64,000 nt of DNA from Streptosporangium carneum (GTDB taxonomy: Bacteria; Actinomycetota; Actinomycetes; Streptosporangiales; Streptosporangiaceae), in NCBI RefSeq assembly GCF_027922005.1, contig NZ_BSEV01000006.1:62001-126000 (forward strand), read 5' to 3'. The notes beneath the pieces are model-generated. The model saw only the letters and a program-made list of their open reading frames with translations, was not told the DNA's origin and did no database searches. Of the stretch, positions 43,120 through 51,117 are shown one piece after another; positions within the stretch are counted from its first letter, which is position 1, and every line of letters begins with the position of its first letter. The position numbers were made by a program, and so were the translations under genes.

Positions 43120-43569
43120 CTATTTGGCGCGCGGGCGGTTGCTCCACCTCGGCTTGCGGAACAGGTCGCGGCGTTCCAGGAGGTAGGCGAGCTTCGAGGC
43201 GGCGATCCGCACCGCCTCCTCGTGCCGGTGCCGCTTGTCCGGGACGACGCCGCTCCAGCGTTCGAGCAGGCGGGCCATCTCGTCGGCGACCTCGCCGATC
43301 ACCCGGTAACGGGTGCTGAAGGCGTAGAGGTCGCCGTGGACCTCGTTCACCAGGTCCTCGTCGACCCCGCGGATCAGCGGCCTGATCTTCTTGAGGATGT
43401 CGGCGTCCATGGCCGGGGTGACCGGCGCGCGCCGGGCGTCTCCCTCCGGAACCATGATGAGCGCCCTGATCCTCGTGACGGCCAGGGCCCGTTCGGGCTG
43501 CGGAGTGGAGGGGTGCTCGGCGAGGTCGAGCAGACGCCGGAGGGTCTCCTGTGTCTTGTCGTCGAACAT
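43120..43569 (-). CDS. Hypothetical helical protein
   Basis: 149-residue protein of unrecognised family. It is charged and predominantly helical (KTQETLRRLLDLAEHPSTPQPERALAVTRIRAL, DEDLVNEVHGDLYAFSTRYRVIGEVADEMARLLERW) with a basic C-terminus (LFRKPRWSNRPRAK). There is no signal peptide or membrane segment. The ATG at 43569 is chosen because the preceding frame is Arg/Ala-rich without homology; its Shine-Dalgarno is weak. Convergent with the PIG-L gene (18-bp gap) and divergent from the F420 oxidoreductase. Confidence 0.65.
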   Translation of the reverse strand: MFDDKTQETLRRLLDLAEHPSTPQPERALAVTRIRALIMVPEGDARRAPVTPAMDADILKKIRPLIRGVDEDLVNEVHGDLYAFSTRYRVIGEVADEMARLLERWSGVVPDKRHRHEEAVRIAASKLAYLLERRDLFRKPRWSNRPRAK

Positions 43570-43749
43570 TGGAGGCCCGTTCGCCCTTTCTCGTCCCTCG
43601 GCGTGCCGTGCGGATGCGACCACATGCTATTCGACGGGGCGTCACGGGACGGACGGAGCGGGACGGGAGCGCGGCAGGCCGCACGGCAAAGAACGCCCAC
43701 ATTCCGCACATCCCGGCGAGTTCGCCGGGAGGGCGGGTAGGGGTCGGGC

Positions 43750-44715
43750 ATGGCAGAGATCGGTTACACGATGATGTGCGAGCAGACGCCCGCCAGGCAG
43801 CTGGTCGACGACGTCGCGACCGCGGAGCGGGTCGGCTTCGACTACGCGGTCGTCTCCGACCACTACTTCCCGTGGCTGGAGGAGATGGGGCACGCTCCGT
43901 ACGCCTGGTCGGTGCTCGGCGCGGCGGCGCACGCCACCGAGCGGCTGCCGCTGATGACCTACGTGACCTGCCCGATCATGCGCTACCACCCGGCGGTGGT
44001 GGCGCAGAAGGCGGCCACGATGGGCGCGCTGACCCGGGGACGCTTCACGCTGGGCCTCGGCGCGGGGGAGAATCTCAACGAGCACGTGATCGGCCACGGC
44101 TGGCCTCCGGTCGACACCCGGCACGAGATGTTCCGCGAGGCCATCGAGATCGTCCAGGAGCTGTTCGAGGGGCGATACACGACTTACCGGGGCGAGTTCT
44201 TCGACGTCGACTCGGCCAAGCTGTTCGACCTGCCCGAGGAGCCGGTGCCGCTCGCGATCGCCGCCTCGGGAGGCCGGTCGGCGGAGATCGCCGCCGAGTA
44301 CGGCGACGCGCTGGTGGCGGTCGATCCCGACGCGGACCTGGTCGAGAGGTTCGTCTCCTCCGGCGGCGCGGGCAGGCCGGTCTACGGCCAGCTGCCCGTC
44401 TCCTACGACCCCGACGCCGAGGCGGCCCTGGAGCGGGCCCACCGGCTGTGGCGCTGGGCGGTGGGCGGCTGGAAGGTCATGGCCGAGTTGCCCGCGCCGG
44501 TCAACTTCGCGGCCTACGCCGAGACCGTGCGCCCGGAGGACGTCGCGGAGAAGGTGCCGTGCGGCCCCGACGTCGACGCGGTCGTCGAGGCGGTGCGCAA
44601 GTACACCGACGCGGGGTTCACCCATGTCGCCCTGGTCCAGATCGGCCACGAACACCAGCGGGAGTTCTTCGACTGGTCGGAGAAGGAGCTGCTGCCCGCG
44701 CTGCGGCGGCTGTAG
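43750..44715 (+). CDS. LLM class F420-dependent oxidoreductase (TIGR03557-like)
   Basis: 321-residue TIM-barrel flavin/F420 enzyme. The start EIGYTMMCEQTPARQLVDDVATAERVGFDYAVVSDHYFPW and TLGLGAGENLNEHVIGHGWPPVDTRHEMFREAIEIV match the F420-dependent G6PD-like subgroup, which uses F420 rather than FMN. The end (HVALVQIGHEHQREFFDWSEKELLPAL) is typical as well. The substrate is unknown. Monocistronic. It is not closely similar to the FMN-type LLM proteins at 3.6-8.4 kb. Confidence 0.9.
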   Translation: MAEIGYTMMCEQTPARQLVDDVATAERVGFDYAVVSDHYFPWLEEMGHAPYAWSVLGAAAHATERLPLMTYVTCPIMRYHPAVVAQKAATMGALTRGRFTLGLGAGENLNEHVIGHGWPPVDTRHEMFREAIEIVQELFEGRYTTYRGEFFDVDSAKLFDLPEEPVPLAIAASGGRSAEIAAEYGDALVAVDPDADLVERFVSSGGAGRPVYGQLPVSYDPDAEAALERAHRLWRWAVGGWKVMAELPAPVNFAAYAETVRPEDVAEKVPCGPDVDAVVEAVRKYTDAGFTHVALVQIGHEHQREFFDWSEKELLPALRRL

Positions 44716-44815
44716 GGACGCGGCGGCGGGGAGAGCTCCCGCGGGAACGACCGCGGGCGTGCCCCAGCGACGTCGTCAGGCCCTCGGGAACGGCCGGCGG
44801 CCCGCGGATCCCGGT

Positions 44816-44989
44816 TCACTCCTCGGCGGCCTTGCGGTGCGGGTAGACGTGGCCCAGCTCGTGGTCGGAGGGCAGGACGCAGCGGCGGTCGGCGTCGGTG
44901 TGGGGACAGCGGGGCGCGTCGAGCCTGCGGGGGAGCGGCTCTCCCTCCTCCTGCCCGGGATCACCGTCTACGGCAGGCTGGTGGGTCAT
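44816..44989 (-). CDS. Small Cys/His-containing hypothetical protein
   Basis: 57-residue protein ending with PRCPHTDADRRCVLPSDHELGH, a C-x-H...C-x5-H-x3-H arrangement that could bind zinc and recurs in small actinobacterial proteins of unknown role. AGGAGG lies 10 nt before the ATG at 44989. The frame stays open to 45187, so a 123-residue form is possible, but its upstream part has no support. Confidence 0.55.
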   Translation of the reverse strand: MTHQPAVDGDPGQEEGEPLPRRLDAPRCPHTDADRRCVLPSDHELGHVYPHRKAAEE

Positions 44990-45334
44990 GGGCGCGCATC
45001 CTCCTGTGGCAGCCTGAACGGAACGCTCCAAGCGGTGCCCGGCGCGGGCCGGCCGCCGCGATCGGTCGGCGGCCAGACGTGAGATCCGTGGAATCCGTGG
45101 AGTCAAGCAATCTATCCCTGTGAGTTCCGAGTGCCCAGGACCGGAGATTTGACGCTGCCAGGCTTGATCGTTGTCAGGAATCGACACTCATGGGTGGATA
45201 TGCCCTTCACGGCCGTTTCCCTCGCCTGACACCACCGGGTCACCCGCCCTGACAGCACGCGCGCGCGGGAACCAGGGGTTACGATCACTCGTTCGCCGTT
45301 TCGGTTACGTCACCACAACAGGAGAGAGATATCC
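44990..45334. other. Gene-free divergent region, 345 bp
   Basis: Lies between the small Cys/His protein and spo0M. The stretch 45080-45200 is less GC-rich than its surroundings and contains TTGACG at 45148 and the short inverted repeat GAGTG...CACTC, but I find no matching -10 box. No convincing ORF. Confidence 0.45.
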
Positions 45335-46255
45335 GTGGTCTTCAAACGGCTGCTGGGAGTCTTCGGCGTCGGAGGTCCCTCCGTGGACACCGTTCTGGCC
45401 GTGTCGCGCGTCTCCCCGGGAGGGTCCCTGAGCGGAGAGGTCCGCATCAAGGGCGGTGACCTCGACGCCGAGATCGAGGGCATCCGCCTCGCCCTGGTCG
45501 CCAGGGTCGAGACCGAGCACGAGGAGGGGGAGTACAGCGGTCTCGGGGAGTTCTTCGGCGCCGAGGTCTCCGGCCCGTTCACCCTGCGCGCGGGCGAGGA
45601 GCGCGCCGTGCCGTTCGTGATCCCGGTGCCGTGGGAGACGCCGCTCAGCGAGGTCGAGGGCGTGCCCCTGAACGGCATGGCCGTGGGCCTGCGCACCGAG
45701 CTGGCGGTCGCCAGGGCGGTGGACAAGGGCGACCTCGACCCCTTCTCCGTGGCGGCCCTGCCCTCCCAGGAGGCCGTCCTGACGGCCTTCTCCCGGCTCG
45801 GCTTCCACTTCAGGCGCGCCGACCTGGAGAGCGGCCACCTGCACGGCGTGCGACAGGAGCTGCCGTTCTACCAGGAGATCGAGTTCCACCCGTCCGCCCA
45901 GTACGCGGGCAGGGTCAACGAGGTCGAGCTGACCTTCGTCGCCTCCCCCGCCGGCCTCGACGTCATCCTGGAGGCCGACAAGCGAGGCGGGCACGGCGGG
46001 GGCGACTCCTTCGGGCACTTCCAGGTGAGCCACGAGCAGGCTCTCGCGACCGACTGGGCCGGCGAGATCACCGCCTGGCTCGACGGCCTGGCCCACCACG
46101 GCGGGCACCACGGATACGACGGCCACCACGACCACCACGGCGGCGGCGCGGCCGTCGCGGCCGGGGCCGCGGGCCTGGCGGGCGGATTCGTGGCCGCCGA
46201 GGTGATCGACGAGATCGGCGACTTCTTCGAGGGAGACGAGGAAGAAGAGGAGTGA
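45335..46255 (+). CDS. spo0M: Sporulation-control protein Spo0M
   Basis: 306-residue arrestin-like Spo0M protein. The N-terminus (VFKRLLGVFGVGGPSVDTVLAVSRVSPGGSLSGEVRIKGGDLDAEIEGIRLALVARVE) and PFVIPVPWETPLSEVEGVPL are family hallmarks. The C-terminal part has a His-rich segment (HHGGHHGYDGHHDHHGGG, possible metal binding), then a Gly/Ala hydrophobic stretch and an acidic tail (FFEGDEEEEE). Known members influence sporulation and cytoskeleton; here the partner is unknown. GTG start, AGGAGAGAG upstream. Confidence 0.9.
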   Translation: MVFKRLLGVFGVGGPSVDTVLAVSRVSPGGSLSGEVRIKGGDLDAEIEGIRLALVARVETEHEEGEYSGLGEFFGAEVSGPFTLRAGEERAVPFVIPVPWETPLSEVEGVPLNGMAVGLRTELAVARAVDKGDLDPFSVAALPSQEAVLTAFSRLGFHFRRADLESGHLHGVRQELPFYQEIEFHPSAQYAGRVNEVELTFVASPAGLDVILEADKRGGHGGGDSFGHFQVSHEQALATDWAGEITAWLDGLAHHGGHHGYDGHHDHHGGGAAVAAGAAGLAGGFVAAEVIDEIGDFFEGDEEEEE

Positions 46256-46261
46256 GCGCGC

Positions 46262-46290
46262 GGCGGGCCGCCCTCGAGGGGCGGCCCGCC
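46262..46290 (+). terminator. Terminator of spo0M
   Basis: 12-bp perfect stem GGCGGGCCGCCC/GGGCGGCCCGCC with a 5-nt loop, 6 bp after the stop codon. Confidence 0.8.
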
Positions 46291-46681
46291 CGTGGCGCCG
46301 CCGCGAACACGCCCCGCCCGGACCACCGCCGGGAACGTCCCATGAGAAAGAGCCCGCCCGGATCACCTCCGGGAAACGTCACGCGGGGAACATCGCGCGC
46401 GGGACGTCCCCCCGGAATCGTCCCGTCCGGGGGCGCCAGGGGGACGAACCACCCGGGCCGCGCGGCAGAGGGCCGTCCGCGGGGCCGTACCTCCTCCGCG
46501 GCCGTGCCGCCTCACCATCCCCGGCGTTCCGGCAGGCCAGGCACGCGGATGGCACCGGATGACTGCCGAGAACGGCGGTCATAACGCCACGATGTCATAA
46601 CACTGCGGTAGGGATTTTTTGCCACATTCCTGGCCCGCGACGCGCCAAATACCTTGACAGCACCCCTCACAAGGAGTGCAC
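46291..46681. other. Gene-free stretch upstream of secreted protease
   Basis: 391 bp. It contains several loosely repeated GGAACGTC/GGGACGTC-like words and no credible ORF. TTGACA at 46654 is only 28 bp before the protease ATG with no -10 downstream, so it is probably not the promoter. AT-rich GGGATTTTTTGCCAC at 46610-46624 may contribute to promoter melting. Confidence 0.45.
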
Positions 46682-47809
46682 ATGTTGAGTAAACGCTCCC
46701 TCCTGTCCGGTGCCGCCATCGCGGCTCTCTGCGTGGCGGCCACCGTCTCCCCCGCCGCCGCCCAGTCGGCCCCGCTGGCCGCGCCGCAGCCGGCCGCCCC
46801 CTCGATGATCGAGGCGCTCCAGCGCGACCTCGGCCTCACCGCCGAGCAGGCGGTCACCCGCCTGGCCAACGAGGCACGCGCCGCGGGAACCGAGTCAGCC
46901 CTCAGCAAGACGCTCGGCGACAAGTACGCGGGCGCATGGCTCAACGCCGACGCCTCCCGGCTCCTCGTCGCCACCAGCGACGCCGCCACGGCGGGCGCCA
47001 TCAGGGCGAAGGGCGCCCAGCCCGTGGTCGTCAGCCGTACCCTGGCACAGCTCAACGCGCTCAAGGACCGTCTCGACCAGGCGCCCGCCCAGGCACAGGC
47101 GGGGGCGTCCCTCTGGTACGTCGACGTCACGACCAACAGCGTCGTGGTCCTGGCCAAGGAGCAGGCGGCCGGCGAGGCCCTCGTGTCCGCCGCCGGAGTC
47201 GGCGCCGACGCGGTGCGAGTCCAGGTCTCGGCCGAGCAGCCCCAGGCCCTCGTCAACCTCAGGGGCGGCGACGCGTACTACATCGGCAGCGGCAGCAGGT
47301 GCAGCATCGGCTTCCCCGTCACCAAGGGCAGCACCCCCGGCTTCGTCACCGCCGGACACTGCGGCAGGACGGGCCAGACCACCAGCAACCCCTCGGGCAC
47401 CTTCCAGGGCTCCTCGTTCCCCGGCAACGACTACGCGTGGGTCGCCACCCCGGGCCACACCCCCCAGCCGTGGGTGAAGTCGGGCAGCACCAACGTCATC
47501 GTCAGGGGGTCGACCCAGGCCACGGTCGGCGCCTCCATCTGCCGTTCCGGTTCGACCACCGGCTGGCACTGCGGGACCATCCAGCAGCACAACACCTCCG
47601 TCACCTACCCCCAGGGGACGGTGTCCGGCGTGACCCGCACCAGCGTCTGCGCCGAGCCCGGCGACTCCGGCGGCTCCTTCATCTCGGGCAGCCAGGCGCA
47701 GGGCGTCACCTCGGGCGGATCCGGCAACTGCAGGTCGGGCGGCACGACCTACCACCAGCCGGTCAACGAGATCCTGCAGGTCTACGGCCTCACCCTCAAG
47801 GTCGGCTGA
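46682..47809 (+). CDS. Secreted S1 family serine protease (alpha-lytic/streptogrisin type)
   Basis: 375-residue pre-pro-protease. A Sec signal peptide (MLSKRSLLSGAAIAALCVAA, cleavage near AAAQS) and an alpha-lytic-type pro-region (about 40-190) precede the mature chymotrypsin-fold domain starting near GGDAYYIGSGSRCSIGFPV. The triad is His226 (TAGHCG), Asp250 (GNDYAWV) and Ser329 (GDSGG). Six cysteines in the mature part suggest three disulfides. The pro-region acts as a folding chaperone in this family. ATG 46682 has AAGGAG 5 nt upstream. Followed 59 bp later by a second protease gene. Confidence 0.93.
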   Translation: MLSKRSLLSGAAIAALCVAATVSPAAAQSAPLAAPQPAAPSMIEALQRDLGLTAEQAVTRLANEARAAGTESALSKTLGDKYAGAWLNADASRLLVATSDAATAGAIRAKGAQPVVVSRTLAQLNALKDRLDQAPAQAQAGASLWYVDVTTNSVVVLAKEQAAGEALVSAAGVGADAVRVQVSAEQPQALVNLRGGDAYYIGSGSRCSIGFPVTKGSTPGFVTAGHCGRTGQTTSNPSGTFQGSSFPGNDYAWVATPGHTPQPWVKSGSTNVIVRGSTQATVGASICRSGSTTGWHCGTIQQHNTSVTYPQGTVSGVTRTSVCAEPGDSGGSFISGSQAQGVTSGGSGNCRSGGTTYHQPVNEILQVYGLTLKVG

Positions 47810-47868
47810 CCGCTCTCCTCTCCCGCTCGTCCCCACGAGCAACCCCCCAGGCCGAGGAGGCCAACGAA

Positions 47869-48438
47869 GTGGTAAGAATCATCCGCTTGACCATCGGCTT
47901 CGTCCTAGGACTCGCCTTCCTGGCGACCGTCTCCCCCGCCCAGGCGGCCACCGCCGCGCCGGCGACCACCGGCAAGGCCGCCGCCGTCCGGGTGCTCCGG
48001 TACGACGCCAGCCGCGCCGCCGAGTTCCGCTCCTACATCGACCAGGCGGCGCAGGTCTGGAACTCCAGCGTGACCAACGTGCGCCTGGTGGCGGGCAGCC
48101 CGGCGGACTTCGTCGTGTACGCCGACAACGGCTGGCCCCGCGCCCAGCCGACCAGCCTCGGGCGGGGCACGGTGTGGATCGGCAGGCAGGCGACCGCGGA
48201 GGGCCACAACCCGCTGCGCATCTCGACCCACGAGATCGGCCACATCCTGGGACTGCCCGACAGGCGCACCGGCCTGTGCACGGACCTGATGTCCGGCGCG
48301 AGCGCGGGCACGGGCTGCACCAACCCCAACCCCAACGCGACCGAGAAGGCCCAGGTCGAGCGTAACTTCAGGGGCTTCACCCCGGCGATCGACTTCGGCC
48401 GGATCTACGTCGACGCTCCTGAGCCGGCGGCCCCGTAG
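47869..48438 (+). CDS. Secreted snapalysin-type zinc metalloprotease
   Basis: 189-residue small metalloprotease. Signal peptide MVRIIRLTIGFVLGLAFLAT with cleavage near AQA; the short body carries HEIGHILGLPD (His121, Glu122, His125, Asp131), the HExxHxxGxxD zinc site that defines snapalysin, followed by GLCTDLMSG with the Met-turn and a Cys pair (137, 150). The mature enzyme is about 16 kDa. GTG 47869 follows GAGGAGG at 8 nt. Probably co-transcribed with the upstream S1 protease; together they would attack extracellular protein. Confidence 0.92.
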   Translation: MVRIIRLTIGFVLGLAFLATVSPAQAATAAPATTGKAAAVRVLRYDASRAAEFRSYIDQAAQVWNSSVTNVRLVAGSPADFVVYADNGWPRAQPTSLGRGTVWIGRQATAEGHNPLRISTHEIGHILGLPDRRTGLCTDLMSGASAGTGCTNPNPNATEKAQVERNFRGFTPAIDFGRIYVDAPEPAAP

Positions 48439-48546
48439 ACGGGCACGTCCGACAAGCGCCCTCAGCGAACACCCTCGACGAGCACCGCCACCGGACGCGA
48501 CGCCGGAAACGGTGAAGAGAGGCGGTGAACGACCGCGGAGGCCATC

Positions 48547-48582
48547 TGGCCGGTCCGGCCGAGCGCTCGGCCGGACCGGCCA
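48547..48582. terminator. 36-bp perfect palindrome, bidirectional terminator
   Basis: 18-bp arms TGGCCGGTCCGGCCGAGC and complement with no mismatch, followed by a T-rich CCTTTCTC. It lies in the 246-bp gap between the convergent metalloprotease and GNAT genes, which holds nothing else that I recognise. Confidence 0.8.
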
Positions 48583-48684
48583 TCGCCTTTCTCGCCCCCG
48601 GGAGCGCCCCGGGGGCTTTCGCGGAAGCGTGGCCGCCGGGCTGACGCCGTCCTCGAAAGGACGCGCGGGCAGGGCCTCCGCGGC

Positions 48685-49182
48685 TCAGCGCAGGAGCTTC
48701 TCGAAGCAGTGGGAGCCGGCCAGTTCCTCGTACGGGGAGAAGAGCGGGATGGAGACGTAGCCCTCCCGCTCGTACAGTCTCACCGCGTCCGGCTGGCGGT
48801 CCCCGGTCTGCAGGACGATCCGAGGCGCGCCGAGCACGCGGGCGGCGTCCTCGGCGGCGGTGAGCAGCGCGCGGGCCACACCCGCGCCACGGTGGGAGGC
48901 CGCCACGAACATCCGCTTGAGCTCTAGGTCGGCGCCGTGCCTGCGCAGCGCGACGTGGCCGACGGGCAGGGACGCCCCCGCGTAGGCGACGCCGGTGTAG
49001 ACCACGGTCTCCGACTCGACGGCCATGCCGCGGGGCAGGTAGTCGGGCCTCTGGGCGAGCCGGTCGGCGTACCTGGCGCCCATCTCCTCCGTCATCGCCG
49101 CGCGCAGCGCGACGGCGGCGGCGTCGTCCCAGCCGACCGGCCTGACCTCGATGACGTCGGTTCTCTCTGCGGATACGGGCAT
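48685..49182 (-). CDS. GNAT family N-acetyltransferase
   Basis: 165-residue acetyl-CoA-dependent transferase. VGHVALRRHGADLELKRMFVAASHRGAGVARALLTAAEDAARVLGAPRIVLQTGDRQPDAVRLYEREGY covers the GNAT core; the R-G-A-G-V-A loop binds acetyl-CoA and LYEREGY is the usual ending strand-helix. The acceptor is unknown. Downstream on the same strand as, and 89 bp from, the FAD oxidoreductase gene. Confidence 0.9.
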   Translation of the reverse strand: MPVSAERTDVIEVRPVGWDDAAAVALRAAMTEEMGARYADRLAQRPDYLPRGMAVESETVVYTGVAYAGASLPVGHVALRRHGADLELKRMFVAASHRGAGVARALLTAAEDAARVLGAPRIVLQTGDRQPDAVRLYEREGYVSIPLFSPYEELAGSHCFEKLLR

Positions 49183-49271
49183 ACGGCCTTCCCTGCCTTT
49201 CTCGCGGCCTCTTCACGCGAACCTCTCACGCCGGCCTTCGCGCACGACGCCGAGGGTATTCTCCGTCCCGG

Positions 49272-50423
49272 TCAGCCGAGAATCCTGGCCGCCCCGAACC
49301 CGGCGGCCAGCTCGGCCCCGGTCTCGAACCTGGAGGGAGCGAAGGCCGCCAGGCGCGGGTCGACGTCGTCGCCGACGAGCAGCCTGGCCACGTGGTCCCC
49401 CCAGGCGGGGGCGAGCTTGAAGCCGTGGCCGCTGGTTCCCGCGTCGACGTAGACGCGCTCGCTCACCCGCCCCGTCACCGGCTGCCAGTCCGGGCTGACG
49501 TCGTACAGCGAGGCCCAGCCTCCGACCGGCAGCGCCCTGCGGCGGGCCGGGGACCGCCTGGCGGCCGCTTCGGCGAGTCTGCCGGTCTCGTCGGGGGCGA
49601 CGGCGCGCGCGAAGTCGTCGGGGTCGGCGGGGGAGGCGGGCACCACGCCGCCGACGAGGTACTGGGTGCGCGGCTGCGGCGTGGAGTAGTAACCCCCGGC
49701 GACGTCGATCAGCACATGGGGCACGAGCCCCTCCGCGTCCGCGGGGTCGTGCTCCAGGACCGCGACGACGTGCCGCTCGACGGTCAGCGGCAGGTCGACG
49801 CCGAGCGGCCGCAGCAGCGGCGCGGTCCACGGCCCGGCCGCGACCAGCAGCGCGCCGAGGTGGTGCGCCGATCCGTCGGCCGTCGTGACGGTCACCCCGC
49901 CGGCGTTCTCGTCGATCGCGACCACGGGGCGGTTGACGTGGATCTCGGCTCCGTGCCTCCGCGCCGCCTCCGCGAGACCGAGCGTGGTGCCGAAGGGGTC
50001 GGCGTAGCCCGCTCCGGGCTCCCAGACCGCCACCGCGACGCCCTCGGTGTCCAGGTACGGCAGAGCCGAGGGAATCTCGGCCTCGAGGAGCTCGCTGCCG
50101 ATCCCCAGGCGGGCCGCGGTGTCCTTCGCCGTCGCCACGTCGTCGGGGCCGTGCAGGTAGAACGCCCCCGTACGGCGGAAGCCCGACTGTCCCCCACCGG
50201 TCCGCTCGCCGAAGTCGGCGAGGAACGCGATGCCGTCGCGGGCCACCTCGGCGAGGAAGGGGTCGGTGTAGTAGGCCCGGCAGATGGCCCCCGAACGCCC
50301 GGTCGGGCCCGAGGCCGGGGCGCCCCGGTCGAAGACGGCGGTCGAGACGCCCCTGCGGGCGAGGTGGAAGGCCGCGCTGACCCCGTGGACTCCGGCTCCG
50401 ATGATTCCGACGTCGTATGACAC
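49272..50423 (-). CDS. FAD-dependent oxidoreductase, DAO/sarcosine oxidase-like
   Basis: 383-residue flavoprotein of the D-amino-acid-oxidase superfamily. The dinucleotide motif is DVGIIGAGVHGVSAAFHLARRG; further marks are LLVAAGPWTAPLLRPLGVDLPLTVERHVVAVLEHD and the C-terminal YVDAGTSGHGFKLAPAWGDHVARLL, typical of sarcosine/glycine oxidase-like proteins. It oxidises a secondary or primary amine with O2; the substrate is unknown. The region before its ATG is AT-rich and divergent from the phosphatase gene. Confidence 0.9.
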   Translation of the reverse strand: MSYDVGIIGAGVHGVSAAFHLARRGVSTAVFDRGAPASGPTGRSGAICRAYYTDPFLAEVARDGIAFLADFGERTGGGQSGFRRTGAFYLHGPDDVATAKDTAARLGIGSELLEAEIPSALPYLDTEGVAVAVWEPGAGYADPFGTTLGLAEAARRHGAEIHVNRPVVAIDENAGGVTVTTADGSAHHLGALLVAAGPWTAPLLRPLGVDLPLTVERHVVAVLEHDPADAEGLVPHVLIDVAGGYYSTPQPRTQYLVGGVVPASPADPDDFARAVAPDETGRLAEAAARRSPARRRALPVGGWASLYDVSPDWQPVTGRVSERVYVDAGTSGHGFKLAPAWGDHVARLLVGDDVDPRLAAFAPSRFETGAELAAGFGAARILG

Positions 50424-50573
50424 GCCACCACCACATCCTCGAACTAGGGCTTACCCGGACAAAATACCAATTCAACAGATAGGAATACTAGGTATCATGG
50501 CCGTCGTGATCACCCGGCACACCGCGGGGAGGCCGGAGGCGCCCCCCCCGGGCGAGGGAGCTACGCTCGTTTC

Positions 50574-51002
50574 ATGATCACTGCTTGGGACCCCTCGGCG
50601 GCGGGTGTGCTACGGCTGCCCTCGGGCAGGCTCGTTCGCGGCCGGGGGCTTCGCCACCCTCTCCCCGCGGGACCTGAACCCACCTTCGCGCTGTATCTCC
50701 TGGGCCGTGAGCCGTCCCCGGTCCCCTGGGAGTCCCGCTGGCTCCGCTGGCCGGACTTCTGGCTGCCGTCCGACCGCGCCGCCGCGGGGGACGCGTTGCG
50801 CGAGGCGTGGGCGCGTGCCGGGACCGAACGCGTCGAGGTGGCCTGCGGCGGCGGACGCGGACGGACCGGCACCGCGCTGGCCTGCCTCGCCGTACTGGAC
50901 GGGGTGCCCGGCCACGAGGCGGTCGCCTACGTCAGGGAGCACTACTCCTCACACGCCGTGGAGACCCCCTGGCAACGTCGCTTCGTCGCCCGCTTCCGGT
51001 AA
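50574..51002 (+). CDS. Protein-tyrosine-phosphatase-like protein
   Basis: 142-residue cytoplasmic phosphatase-fold protein. The P-loop is Cys91-GGGRG-Arg97 followed by TGTALACLA (CX5R with T), and a WPD loop occurs as Trp59-Pro60-Asp61, giving the general acid. The His before the P-loop Cys of classical PTPs is replaced by Ala, as in several actinobacterial members. The substrate is unknown. Convergent with the peptide-export operon. Confidence 0.8.
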   Translation: MITAWDPSAAGVLRLPSGRLVRGRGLRHPLPAGPEPTFALYLLGREPSPVPWESRWLRWPDFWLPSDRAAAGDALREAWARAGTERVEVACGGGRGRTGTALACLAVLDGVPGHEAVAYVREHYSSHAVETPWQRRFVARFR

Positions 51003-51041
51003 CGGCCCGTCTCCTCTTCCGACGGCTTCCGACGGCTTCCG

Positions 51042-51068
51042 ACGGCCGCCTGACTCGTCAGCGGCCGT
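51042..51068. terminator. Hairpin terminator between convergent genes
   Basis: ACGGCCGC(c)TGAC pairs with GTCAGCGGCCGT around TC, with one bulge. Flanked by short slippage repeats: TTCCGACGGC three times (51017-51046) and CGACCGCCC three times (51081-51109). Confidence 0.75.
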
Positions 51069-51117
51069 CCTGCCCTCGGGCGACCGCCCCGACCGCCCCG
51101 ACCGCCCCGACGGAACG

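Noticed and set aside
46654..46659. TTGACA as -35 of the secreted protease gene
   Set aside because: Only 28 bp from the ATG, so a -10 at normal spacing would fall inside or next to the start codon; no such box is present.
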